A stretch of DNA of 64,000 nt from Heterodera schachtii (taxonomy: Eukaryota > Nematoda > Chromadorea > Rhabditida > Heteroderidae), in assembly GCA_023374025.1 (NCBI GenBank), contig SIJG01000040.1, positions 732,871 to 796,870 on the forward strand, given 5' to 3'. Below the pieces are notes generated by a model, which was given only the letters and a program-made list of their open reading frames with translations, ran no database searches and was not told the DNA's origin. Below, piece after piece: positions 45,201 to 56,150 of this stretch. The translations under genes were made by a program, and so were the position numbers. Position 1 is the stretch's first letter; each line of letters opens with the position of its first letter.

Positions 45201-45829
45201 TTAATTATAAAAATATACGTTTCCAGTAGATAAATTTGTTTTCAAATCCCTGGATTTAGTATTTATTCCCAAATCTGAAAAAGCCATTTTAATTAAAACT
45301 TAATTACAAAATATTCTTATGACCTTTAAGAGCAATTTACCAATTTTAAAATAATTTTTAATTAACTCTTTCTGAAGCAAAAAATGTAAAAATATATGTC
45401 CCCTTTTTATAAATTTGTTATCGAATCCCGAATCTCTACATTTTCGGAACATTAATCCGAAAAAGCCATTTTTATTTAAAATTAAATTATTAAAAAATTT
45501 ATTTGGACATTTTAAGAGTAATTTAAATATTTACCTTTGTTAAATGGCAAGTATTTAAGGTCCTTTTTGAACTCCTTGGCCTTCTTTTCTTCGGTTCTGC
45601 GCAGTTTTTTCAACTCTTTTTTCTGATTCTTGCTCAGCTTTCCCGGTTTGATTGGCGTAATGCCAAAAATTTCTTCAAACTCACGTGAAGTGTATGAATT
45701 CAAACTTTTCAGACTCGCAATGCCATTTTGTTGTTGTCTTTGCTTTTCGGCACTTTGATCGTCACCGAAAACATCGCAACACACAAATAGGAGATGAACA
45801 ATTAGGAGAAGGAATATATTTAATCTCAT
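33245..45829 (-). CDS. Giant secreted mosaic repeat protein with GH18-like region, about 3,530 residues
   Basis: Fourteen exons: 45829-45535, 45155-45067, 44998-41702, 41656-37929, 37517-37454, 37398-37249, 37194-36996, 36866-36738, 36635-36504, 36445-36358, 36176-35645, 35574-34393, 34279-34064 and 33736-33245. They total 10,593 nt, a multiple of three, with every junction in phase. Domains in order: a signal peptide (LNIFLLLIVHLLFVCCDVFG); a Lys-rich linker; about 1,100 residues of SAEEMPK-type repeats (exon 3); a second repeat block of about 1,150 residues (exon 4); a GH18-like region (end of exon 4 to exon 10); SPSKAKPGSPKSS repeats (exon 11); a Ser/His/Pro/Gln-rich stretch (exons 12-13); and three PGLPFE repeats (exon 14). 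The intron after 37249 uses a GC donor. Within exon 4, one G is missing near 39435 and one extra A near 38080. The indels cancel, but a TGA at 39437 would stop translation. I know no family with this architecture. The exon 5/6 junction is the weakest. Confidence 0.7.
33248..33680 (-). repeat. Three PGLPFE repeats (C-terminus of the giant protein)
   Basis: Each unit of about 40-45 residues has a short helix (TPEQHALLMDTVL, NEEQRDKLIDAI, NSAHLEHVLDAI) followed by P-SGLPFE, PGLPFE or PPGLPFE and an acidic linker. The regular helix-plus-motif layout suggests a small repeated binding or self-assembly unit, which is inference. Confidence 0.8.
35645..36176 (-). repeat. Lys-Ser-Pro repeat exon of the giant gene
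   Basis: One exon of about 177 residues made of SPSKAKPGSPKS-type units, roughly 13-14 copies. Very basic and presumably disordered. The plus strand is also open because the unit lacks complementary stops. Confidence 0.85.
36358..38110 (-). other. Degenerate glycosyl-hydrolase-18-like region within the giant gene
   Basis: Translated across exons 4-10 this region shows the order of a GH18 barrel. A strand ILFAVSFRNGN is followed by RIALIDQILKQISDFEFDGV and LLDFTG at the position of the catalytic DGxDxDxE motif. A strand KKLIITVRID and then RLNLMELISFTG follow, at the positions of later barrel strands. The second Asp is Leu and the catalytic Glu is Thr, so hydrolysis is not expected. Nematodes have other chitinase-like proteins without activity. 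A dibasic RRFKRD site follows directly and could be a processing site. The assignment rests on pattern only; a profile search would settle it. Confidence 0.45.
37670..37910. repeat. Foldback repeat in the intron after exon 4 of the giant gene
   Basis: GAACCAAAAGTCGAGAGTCC near 37698 is mirrored by GGACTCTCGACTTTTTGTTC near 37855. The right arm continues with TTGGGCACGGGGCTCGGAAT, resembling the 59.8-60.3 kb element. Confidence 0.6.
38110..41380 (-). repeat. 363-bp tandem repeat array in exon 4 of the giant gene
   Basis: Eight or so units, most of 363 bp (121 codons) with some of 345 or 366. Each has a conserved 60-residue core that includes SEMPKGSLQKMKSLPKDM, SANNGEMPKDVLQKMRSLP and VNMPGNTEEMPK. 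Each also has a variable run of 21-bp SAEEMPK-type heptads. Variation in unit length is all in multiples of the heptad. Confidence 0.9.
41900..44860 (-). repeat. Second repeat array in exon 3, with a 636-bp exact-looking duplication
   Basis: Related core (DMPKGSLQKMQSLPKDMPGN) and heptads (EEMPKKSAEEILS). The segment beginning at 43463 recurs from 44099, an offset of 636 bp or 212 codons, and I saw no differences over the unit. Units here differ from those in exon 4 in having KKSAEEIL instead of KSAEEMPK. Confidence 0.85.
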
Positions 45830-46600
45830 TCTTTCGAAAACTAAATGTTAATAAACTTTGTATAATTAAAATTAATAATAATAATAATAATACATTAAAT
45901 TATTTTTATTCAAAAGATAAAATTTGATTAGAGCCCGGCACGGGACAGGATCCTGCGCGGGATTTGCAGGATACCAGTCCGAATCTCGCTTTTTTGGGAA
46001 ATTGCTGGATTTATGGGCTTGCGGGATTAATCCCGCGGAATGCCGTCTCGCAAAAATTTTGAGTTCCAATCCCAGACCTGGATCTGAAAATTGAAAAATT
46101 CCGGTCTATAATTGCGATAATTCGGGTCAGGGTTGCCAAAGTTGGCTGAGCAGTTTTATAAATGAGTTTTTGGGATTTTGTGGATAGGATATAAACCAAA
46201 AATTTTTGGGACTCGAGATGATTTCCTAATTTATAATTAATAATTAAAAAAATATATTATTTTATAGATTTGTCTCAATGACTGAAATGTTGCTATTGCC
46301 CTATAGTGCATATTTTCCGCATATATATACATACAGATACATATACACTCATACAAATGTCATTTTTCATATCCGTGGCATACGCCGCCAAAATTTGCCA
46401 CCAATTAAAAATATAATTAAAAAAGAGAGAGGCAGCATAGAAAAAATTCTTTCAATATGAAGAAAAATGCGGATGATGGGCAGAGATAGATGTCGGAAAT
46501 GTTTTTGTAAAAGTGGCAAATCAATAATACGAATATATTTCATATGTAAAATATACATGATTTATTAAAAATTTATTAAAAAAAATATAATGAAGTATTA
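45830..46600. other. Intergenic, 5' flank of the giant gene
   Basis: No gene recognised. It contains a GC-richer repeat-like stretch at 45,928-46,085 with GGGATTAATCCCGCGG and GCCCGGCACGGGAC, possibly one end of a transposable element; I found no matching second end. Confidence 0.5.
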
Positions 46601-46604
46601 GAAT

Positions 46605-47100
46605 AAAATAAATTTTCCGTCAGTGAACAATCCGTATTTCGACACAATCCGTCAGTGGAAAATTGTAGGTGGACAATCTGTCAGTGTACAATCCGTCAGT
46701 GGAAAATCGTAGATGGACAATCCGTCAGTGAACAATCCTTCAGTGGAAAATCGTAGATGGACAATCCGAAAGTGGACAATCCGCCAATGGAAAATCGTAG
46801 ATGGACAATCCGTCAGTGGAAAATCGTAGATGGACAATCCGTCAGTGGATAATCCGCAGGTAGGCAATCCGTCAGTGAACAATCCGTCAGTGGAAAATCG
46901 TAGATGGACAATCAGTCAGTGGACAATCCGCAGCTAGACAATCCGTCAGTGGACAATCCGTAGTGGATAATCCGTTAGTATTAGACAATCCGTTCTTTTT
47001 GGGATATTTATTTCCGTGACCGGAAAGGGTTCGTTTGAAAATCCATGTAAAATCCGTCAGTTTGGCATTCGTCAGTGGGCAATCCGTCAGTAAATTTTTA
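46605..47100. repeat. Minisatellite based on ACAATCCGTCAGTGG
   Basis: About thirty copies of a 13-16-bp unit, ACAATCCGTCAGTGG with an alternating GAAAATCGTAGATGG variant, so that a higher-order unit of about 29-43 bp appears in the centre. Degenerate at the distal end. Open frames across it are by-products. Confidence 0.9.
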
Positions 47101-47692
47101 CGATTCATAAAAACGGAAACAGGAGAAAAAATTCGCAGATGGGCAAATTAGTGGTAGAAAACTTTTCATAATTTTCCAAAAACCGGCCGAAAGAATTTCT
47201 GCTTAATGAAAAGAATTAAGATTAGGTACGGAAAAATTAATTTAAAATATGGATTAGCATACCTAATTAATTTTTAACAATAATTTAAAAGCATAATTAA
47301 TAAAAGTGAAAAGTTCGAAAAATTTATTTGAATATTCTAATTTTTTTGTTTAGCACTATTTGTTTGCAATTTTCTATTATTATTATTATTATTATTCAAC
47401 ATTTTTACTACTATTTTTATTGTTTATCATTTTTCGATGATGAATTCCAAGAAAAAAAATTTAATTCCTTATAAATTTTATAAATGAGACTGCTGTGAAT
47501 TATTGTATGCCATTTTTCGTACCAGATAGATAATTTTCTTTTAAATTTTATTGCCATTTTTTTTTATTGGTGAATGGATGATAACAATTTGACCATTCAT
47601 TTACAATTAATGAAGATAAAAATTGGGACTTTATTTTTTACTTTTACAATTAAAAATCAAAAAAAAATATTACTTATTTTTTATTAAAGAAA

Positions 47693-50600
47693 ATGTTTTG
47701 CAAAATAATATTTATTACAATTATTATTCATTTTTTAACATTTCGACAATCAAAAGCATGGAACTATTGGGAAAAACAGCTTGAAATGGCCAGACCAAAT
47801 GAGGTGTTAAATTTTATTACTTTTTTTCCCCCAAAATAATTAGTGATAATTAGTGCTCTGCGAATAATTTAAGGACGGCATTTATGAGTTTGATTTAACA
47901 ATTGAACATGGGATGACAATGGTCACAACTCAAGTTGATGGAATTACACCGATCATTGACTATTCACCGGAACAAGTTAAATTATTTATTATAATTAATA
48001 AGGGTAAAATTTTAATGGCAAAAATTGCTAAAAAAATAAATAAAAATTAGTGAAAAGCTAAGAAAAATTTTGGCAAGAAATTCAAATTCTTATGACATTT
48101 CAGAATCATTAGAACAAACATTATTTTATAATTGATGGGGTTAATTTTAATGGCGAAAATTGCTAAAAAAAAATTGGTAAAATCAAAAAATTTTGGCAAG
48201 AAATTCTAATTTTAATGCCATTTTTTGAATCATCGGAACATGATTATTATTTTATAATTAATGAATTAAAAAATTTAATGTCGAAAAAAATAAACAAAAT
48301 AAAAATAAAAAAAATTGGTAAAAATCTTATGAAAAATTTTTGGCTAGAAATTAAAATTAATTCTGATTTAAGTGACGCATTTTTTGAAAACAATCAAGCT
48401 AACTAAAACCTTTTGAATTTAATTTAATTTTTTTTAATTAATTTATTTTATAATTTTAGCTTGTTTGGACCAAGCGTGACCCGGATTTTCATAGCAAATG
48501 CAACAAAAATGACACTTTCATTGATGGGACTGAAAACATTGAAAAAATGGATCAACAACTTTCAACACTGATTCAATACGATGGAAAACATCGGAGAGTG
48601 ATCACTGTGAATGGGAAAAGGTTGGCTACGGATATCTGATCAATGGGGATAAATGGATTGGATTTTCTGCAGCACGTGGGCGATTTCTATAAGTTTTTTT
48701 CTTCTAAAATCCAAGCCTATTTTTTTGTAAATAGTTTGAAAGATAAATCAAAAAAAAAAATTTTTTTAAATAAAAATTATTCTTACTAAAATATCAGTAA
48801 AACCAGGGCTCCCATCGGGCTGAGCTCTATTCAAAGTACGGTAAGGTGATTTCCAAGTATTATTTAATTTTTTTTCGTTGAGCATTTGTAGGCTGGAAAT
48901 TTTTTATTTCACATAAAATTCTAGAATTTTAAACCCGTTTTCCTTGAATTGGACGATTTTCAAGTACGTACCTGGATTTTAAATTTTTTTTTTTTTAGGC
49001 TGGTGCCCTTTTTAAAAGTCGACATGCCATTTAAATATGAATTGACCCCTGTTTTTAGATGTTTGGCAGAATTTGAGTGAACCTATTTTTCCTGAAAAAT
49101 CTTAAATTTCCATTTTTCTTAAAAATCAATCAATTTTTTTTTTAAATTTAAGCCCTGGTGATCCAATTGTGGTTCCATTTGGTGCAAAAGTGGTCATTCG
49201 TGTAAGAAATCGTTTAATCACACAAGCAATTACACTTCACATGCATGGGATGAGCATGAAAAATCGGTGGTGGAATGATGGTGTCCCATACGTTCAACAA
49301 TGTCCAATCACACCGGGATCAGTGTGAGAGCGAATAATTACCGTTTTTTAATGATCAATTAAAATAAAATTCGAATTTTTATTAATTTAGTTATGCTTAC
49401 AATTTTATTGCCGACAACCCTGGCACCCATTTTTATCATGGTAAGTTTTTGGAGAATACTTAAACCGTTATACCGTTGTCAGCGTAAATTATGGCGGCAA
49501 TCAATTCGCAATTCGTGAAAATTTTTCTTTTTAAAAATGTCTCAATGTCAAATTAGAAAAGAATATCGTTCTGAAATGTTCGAGTTTTAGAATCCTAAAA
49601 GTTTCTGACGCCAAAAAGGCCCCCCACTTAAAGACAGTCAATTCAAGGGGTACCTAAATTTTCAAAAAAGTCAAGAAAATTCATTTCAATTTGCACCTTT
49701 TTAATCTTACTAAGTTCGAACTTTTTTTGAGTTTTTCATCATTTCTCACTAAATTAATATTAGCTTATAAACATTGTGCTTTCAAATAATTCCAATTTTT
49801 AAAATTGGGCCAATTTTGAAAAAACTTATGGCCCGAAAATCTTTCTCTAATAACTGACCCCTCACATCAACCTCTGAGTTGGGATGGGCAATTAATCTAA
49901 TGTGATTAAAATTAAATCCCAAAAATAGGCCATATGATGGGTGATCGCTCAATGGGATTATTAGGAGGTTTTGTTGTGATCAGACCAGACGAGAGAATTG
50001 AATTCACAACCGAATTTGGTGACAAAATAAAAATTGGACGACAAAATTTGGCAATTTTGCAGGTGCAAATTTAAATGTAAAAATTTATTTAAAAAATTTT
50101 GGAAATATTTTATGATTGGTCTCCCGAATCTGTGGAAGATGTTTGGCAAGATTTTGTTCATGAACGAATTAAATGGCTTGGTCATCGCATTGATTCGGGT
50201 GAATGTATTCAACCAGAAACTGTAATATTTATTTTTTTTTAAATATTACTAAAATAAAAAATATTAAAAATGTGTTCGATTTAATTAAAAGTGCCATGTT
50301 TTAGAGGCAAACCTACTAAATGCCTACTTTCTTGAAAGTTTTTTTTTTTTGCTTTTTGAGTTTGTATTCTTTAAAAAAAAATAAGTAGACAAATTCATCG
50401 ACCGGGAGCTTTTTTTTTATTTATAAATTTTTACTTTTTAAAAATTTATTCCTGTATTAAAAACATTAAATATGATTTGAAATTAGATTTAATTTAAGCG
50501 CGGCATGTTTGCGCAGTAACCATAAAAGGCCTATTTTCTCGAAAACTTATAGTTTTTTGAACTAACATTTTTTTAACCAAAGAGTATTTTTTTCATAAAT

Positions 50601-53600
50601 TTTTCGCCATGTTAAAGGAGAGAATTTTAAATATAACCTCCTATATATCCAAAACAAAAACCAAAAAACCATAAAAAATCATAATCAAATTTAAAGTTTT
50701 TAGGCAGGTCCACCTCAGGCACATGGCCCTTATTTGGGATTTTTGCGCCAATTTTCTGTGTTAGTCAATCAAAAAGGTTGGCATAGCCAAGACGACTTGA
50801 AGTTGATCCCGTCTCGTTTACCATTGCCAAACTTTGCCATAAAAAGGGGTAAAAATTGAAATAAATAAATCGTAAATTTCCGTTTTTCCCAACTCCCTGA
50901 AAATTTTGGGATTTTTCATTATATATTCTTATGAATTTTGCATTCTTGCTGGTTAGAGTTCAATACAGAAAACCAAAACGAAGCCTATTTGAAAAAAAAT
51001 ATTTAGGTAAAGGAGGAGAAAAACGGAAAATTAGCCATATAACTATGAAAATTTAATTCTTTTTTTTATTAGGTGAAAATTTGCTTTTACGACTCATTAA
51101 CGGAGGATTTGAGCAATGTATTTTTTTAAAAAATATATGAACATTCTTGAAAATGATTTTTTAGCATTTTATGTGTGGGTTGAAGAACATGAATTTTGGG
51201 TTGTTGCAGTTGATGGTTCGTATGTCAAGCCAAAACGGGTGAATTATTATTAAAATAACAAATAAGATTTAAATTTAATTTATTTAAAATTTAAAATTAA
51301 ATATTTTATAAAATTTGCGTGAATTTTTATTATTTTTTTAATAGAATAATTAATTTTTAGTTCGATTCAGTACTAATTCATCCGGGCGAACGTTATGATT
51401 TGTTAATTGTTTCTCATCAAAATCCGACGCGCAATTTTTTTCGAATAATTTTCGAATCATTTGACCGATTTATGGGAAATTTTAGCACTGGAGAAGACAG
51501 GATAAATGTTGGCCTTGCGAATTTGATTTATGAGGATCAATTAGTTGGAAATGAGTCCAAAAAACTCGGCAATTTTTCAAATGAAGGTATTTTTAAATGT
51601 TAAAATTAAAAAATCAAAAAAAAATCGTTTTTTATTTTAATCGACAATTTTTTCATTTAAAAATTTTAATTTGTATTTAAATTTTATATTAAAGGAAATT
51701 CTCAAATTTTTTTTTAATTTAATCGGCAATTTTTTGATTTAAAATTTTTAATCTGTATTTATTTCTTAAAACCTTTTTAAATTCGACAATTTTTTCATTT
51801 AAAATGAAGAAAATTCTTAAACCTTTTTAAATTTTATTCGACAGTTTTTTTTAAATATTAATTAACATTTTTTACATTTAAGTTGATTGGGGCCACAAAA
51901 AATGCACAAATCAATCGAATTGCTTAATTTTAAATTGTCCCCACATCGATTTCATCACTCGGCCACGAAATTACACTTGCATCACCATTGACCATTTAGA
52001 AAATGCCGAAATGCCATCAAATGATGATGCCATCATTTTCCAGAGCCAAAATTTTCCGGCAAATCAATTTCACGTAATTAATTCATTAATTAGTTAATTA
52101 AATATCGTTTACAAATTTTTAAATAAACTAAGGAATTAATGCTAAATGTCATGCCATCCTTCAACAGATGGTTTTACAAAATGCCAAAAGATATTCCATT
52201 TTTTAACCAAGGATCACTGGAAAGGATAGCAACAAAATGTGACAAAACAAAATGGTCTTTTTTGGCATTTAAATTATTTTTAAAAAATTGTTTTTGCAGC
52301 AATCGGTCCGAGAATAGGTGCCATTGTTTTCACCATTTTGAATTCACTCTTGACAATATTGTGCAAGTAATTCAGTATCTATAATTAATTAAATTGTAAA
52401 AATTAATTGTTTATAATTTAATTAAAATTAAAAATAAAATTTCTAAAAATTTTATTAAAATTAATAATCAAAAATTGTTTAGATTACTGTGGCAACGAGT
52501 ATGAATATGCTTCATCCTTTTCATTTACATGGCACTAAATTTTATGTGTTAAAAGTTGGCACAATGGAACCCGAATATGGATTAAATTCGGATGTGGAAT
52601 GTGCCGATGTAAAATAAATTTCTATTAATTTGCCACTTGTTTTTCAATTTTCTATAATATTAAGGACGATTGTTTGGAGATGAAATGGTCAAATATAAGC
52701 TATTCCAACGGAAATATACCACATTTGAAGACGGTATTACTATTCTTATAAAATTTACGATGAATAAATAATCAAAAATATTCAAAATTTGTTTTTTTTT
52801 TTTTTTTTTGATTTTTTATTCAGCTTTACTGATGTTAAATTTTACTTTTCTCGGGTAGAGACTCAAGATCGAGACTTTATTCGAAAAAACCAAGACTTTT
52901 GAGTAGTGATTCGAGACAGATAGATAGATGCTTGATCACTAGAGTAGATAGAGACAAAAGTCTTGGGACGTTTCTCGAGCCGATACTCGAAATTGAGACT
53001 TGACTCCAAAAGTCATATGAAATTGAAAAACCCCAAAAGTCCGCTACTTCGCGCGAGTCGAACTCAAAACCGATATCTACTTCGGGATTCTTTACACACT
53101 GAAGCATAATAGACTCTTAATGAGTCGAAACTAGAGACTGACACTTTACCCCGAGAGTTAATACAAAATCTAAAGACCCTAAAAAATCTCGAGATCTCCC
53201 GTGACTTTCGAGCAGCACCTTGTATCAATGACAAAAATGTTGCCAAACTTTTTCTTTTTAAGAATCCCATTCTCCGCGACACCGTAATGGTACCACATAA
53301 AGGCTATGTGGTCATACGGTAAACAAATAAGAAATTTAAAATAAGAAATGCATTTAAAATTTATTTAAATTCATCTTTTTTTTTTTTTGTAGGTTCCGTG
53401 CCACCAATGCCGGCTGGTTTTTTGCGCATTGCCATATGCTATTTCACCACATGGACGGGATGGCATTTGCTTACAAAGTTGACGCGGCGCCATCGGCGCC
53501 CTCCAAAATGCCAAAACCGCCATCAAATTTTCCGAGAAATTGCGCATTTTTTGATGGCGGTGTTGGATGGGATGATGATGAGAATGAGGAGGATGAAGCA

Positions 53601-53690
53601 GAAACGAAAAATGGACAAAGCAAATTTGGAATAAATATTTCAATGCTTTTGTTTTTAATTGGGTTCAAAATTTTGTTTCATTATTTATAA
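47693..53690 (+). CDS. Laccase-like multicopper oxidase, secreted with C-terminal membrane anchor
   Basis: Copper oxidase of the cupredoxin type, expected to oxidise phenols or metals with reduction of oxygen to water. About 18 exons. The N-terminus is a signal peptide (FCKIIFITIIIHFLTFRQSKA). The four copper motifs are present: HMHGMSM (49,240), HFYHGHMM (exons ending 49,440 and starting 49,929), HPFHLHG (52,515) and HCHMLFHHMDGM (53,425), the last with the axial Met of a type 1 site. Also seen are LPLPNFAIKR, LLLRLINGGF, HPGERYDLLIV, LILNCP and NPILRDTVMVP. The protein ends in an acidic linker and a hydrophobic segment (SMLLFLIGFKILFHYL), so it is probably membrane- or GPI-anchored. Two problems remain. 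The exon starting 51884 needs a sixth A in CACAAAAATGC to stay in frame. The junction around 50,062-50,150, before DWSPESVEDVWQDF, has no usable acceptor. Both may be sequence errors. Confidence 0.88.
52855..53225. repeat. TCGAGACT-type repeat in an oxidase intron
   Basis: Same family as 13,930-14,245: many variants of ATCGAGACTT, CTCGAAATTGAGACTTGAC and the like. GACTTGACTCCGAAA and GACTTGACTCCAAAA are shared between the two loci. Confidence 0.65.
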
Positions 53691-53965
53691 ATAGGGCACG
53701 GATTTTTGTATGGATTTTCATATGTTTTTGCACGATTATTTAGGGTTAAAAATTAAATTAATTATTTTATTTTTATTTTTATTGGCCCGAAAAAAGCAAA
53801 AAACTAAAACTAATAAAAAAAAAGTTTTTCATGTTCATTAAAAATTCTCAAAAAAATTATGTTTTAGATTTTTCAAAAAATTTGGGCTTGAATTTTATAA
53901 ATTTGCATCCATATTTAGTATTTTTCGTCCATGTTTTGCCATATTTTTGGATTTTTTCTTCCAAA
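53642..53965. repeat. Tandem duplication of the oxidase 3' end, copy 1
   Basis: About 320 bp including the last codons of the oxidase and the 3' flank, repeated as 53,970-54,040 plus 55,177-55,435. Shared marks are TTTTAATTGG...TTTTGTTTCATTAT and TTGGCCCGAAAAAAGCAAAA. Copy 2 is split by the hAT-like element. Confidence 0.8.
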
Positions 53966-54040
53966 TTTATATTACATTTTGCTTTTGTTTTTAATTGGAT
54001 TTAAATTTTGTTTCATTATATTTTTTTGCTGGATTATTTC

Positions 54041-55176
54041 TAGAGACCGGACAAAAGGGTCGGTCGGTCGGTTTCGGTTAAAAACCGAAAAAAAACCGAA
54101 ACCGAAAAAAACCGAAAAACTCAAAAATTTATCGGTCGGTCGGTTTCGGTTAAAAAACCGAAAAAAACCGAACCGAAAAAAACCGAAGAAAAATTTTCGG
54201 TATATCGTTTCGGTTTCGGTTTTTTTTTTTGAATTTTTATATTTTTTCCAAAAAAAGCAATAAAACATTTTTATTAACAGAAAAGGCTAAAGATCACCTC
54301 TGAACTAAATTGTAAAGCCATTGAAGCTCTATCGAATGGTGTACTAATTTTGGAAAATTGAAAAAAGGAAGCCAAAAAACATTTTTTTAAATAGTGAGAA
54401 AAAGTGCCAAAATATGCTCCGTTCCAAAATTATAAACTCAAGAATTTTTTTGCCACTTCATCTATTTCCCGTGGACAAATCGAGCTTAAATTTTTACCAA
54501 GCATACCTCCCCCATAAATATTAAGAGCCACACAAAAAAATCAGAAAGTGTAGAAGAAAAAATTTTTTTATGAATTTTTTTCCGAAAATGTCCCCAAATT
54601 AGGCGTTCCAAAATTATAAACTCAAAACTTTGAAGACAAGTAACTTTTTCTATAGGGTAAGAAAAAATATGAAAAAATTCATGTAAGCATATCTTTTCAT
54701 TTAGGATTCACTCAAAATAAAAAAAAACCAAAAACACAAAAAATATTTATAAAAAATATCTTTTTTGAAAATTAATAACCTAATATGTTATAAAAATGGA
54801 TATAGATTATATATTCTTTTGCATATTTTTTCTGCGCATGTGCAATGAAGAAAGAAGTTCAAATTTTTTTAAATAATTTTAATGCTATTTTTAACTGATT
54901 TTGTCTAAAAATAACAAATTTTGAGATTTTGGGCTTATTTTTTTAAAAAAAGATAGGTTTTTGGGGGGCCGGCGGTGCCGATAGGCGCCGCCAGGGAAAA
55001 TTTTTAAGAATTTTTAATGAATTTTGTTAAGAAAATGGCCAACTGATTTTTGATAAAAGTCGGTCGGTTTTTTCGGTTTTCTGATTATTTCGGTCGGTCG
55101 GTTTCGGTTAAAAACCGAAACCGAAAACCGAAAAATACCGAAAAAACCGAAAAAAAACCGACCGGTCCGATCTCTA
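54041..55176. mobile_element. hAT-like non-autonomous element, 1,136 bp, with perfect 8-bp target duplication
   Basis: Ends TAGAGACCGGAC and GTCCGATCTCTA (11 of 12 bases complementary). Flanked by ATTATTTC at 54033-54040 and 55177-55184. Each end carries a subterminal array of CGGTCGGTCGGTTTCGGTT and CCGAAACCGAAAAA repeats in inverted order. The 1-kb interior has no transposase-like reading frame. Copy 1 of the host duplication (about 53,735) has the uninterrupted sequence, an empty-site control. Confidence 0.9.
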
Positions 55177-55435
55177 ATTATTTCGAGTTAAAATTAAATT
55201 AATTATTTTATTTTTATTTTGATTGGCCCGAAAAAAGCAAAAAACCAAACTAATAAAAAAAAATCTTCATGTTCATTCAAAATTCCTATCTTTTTGTTTT
55301 CAAAAATTTATGGTTTAGATGTTTCAAAAAATTTGATCTTGAATTTTTATAAATTTTTTATCCATATTATGTATTTTTTTGTCAATGTTTCGTCATATAT
55401 TTGGTTTTTTTTGTCCATACAAATTCAGGCCTTCT
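55177..55435. repeat. Tandem duplication, copy 2 (right part)
   Basis: Continues the 53,970-54,040 segment after the hAT-like insertion. Diverged from copy 1 by scattered substitutions and small indels. Confidence 0.75.
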
Positions 55436-55739
55436 TATGAATTTGTGAATACACATAATTGCTTTAATTAGAATAATTTGTTTTTTAAAGATTTTTATTT
55501 AGATTATTTAATAAAAATTAATTCATTAAAAAAAGTTAAAAACAATTTCATTTTTCTTAGGAAAACAACTGTTTCATCCCGAATATTTATGCTATCCCAA
55601 ATTTTTCGTGAATAATATGTGTAAGCACTTACAAGTTATTTTGTTTTGTTGATTTGCTGTGCTGTCGATCAGTGATCAGAAAACAGCAGCTGTTACAAAT
55701 AAATCCATTGGATAGACAAACAAAATTTGGCCCTATTTT

Positions 55740-55935
55740 AATCCACTTTCGTGGACTCACAAGAAAATATTCTGAATAAAAATATAGAGTCCGACCTGGA
55801 CCTGGACCTAAGCCTGGATTTTTTCTGGATCCAAGTCCAGCAGGCCGTTTTTGAGCAACCTCTGGATTTTACTGGACCTGGATTTTTTGTCCAAAAATTC
55901 AGGCCCAGCAGGTCCAACATGGAATCCAGGTCCAG
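55740..55935. repeat. CCAGGTCCAGG-type dispersed repeat, member 1
   Basis: Imperfect inverted and direct copies of TCCAGGTCCAG and CTGGACCTGGATTTT. Related to 63,560-63,910. Confidence 0.7.
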
Positions 55936-56150
55936 TTTTTTTCACAAAATGTCAAACTATAAAAAAAAATACATTGCTAAGGATTCATCCATTTCTGTGC
56001 CCATTCAAATAAGCATTCCCAATTTCTTTCAATTTTTTTTTTTGATCGATCAGAATTGAAAACTTATGAATATTCCAACAATTCCAAATTGATTTTTTAT
56101 TTGTATCTATAAAATATGGCCCATAAAACTTGAGGAATTACTGTCATTAA

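Noticed and set aside
45160..45480. Extra exon candidates between exons 1 and 2 of the giant gene
   Set aside because: Two similar segments (near 45,235 and 45,430) have acceptor-like TTTTTCAG/GG ends, but including either breaks phase. Direct joining of 45,535 to 45,155 is in phase.
46605..47100. Possible CRISPR array
   Set aside because: Units are adjacent without unique spacers, in a eukaryotic genome; it is a minisatellite.
48800..48835. CAGGGCTCCC...GAGCTCTA as a hAT-like element in an oxidase intron
   Set aside because: The two ends are only about 25 bp apart and no target duplication is visible.
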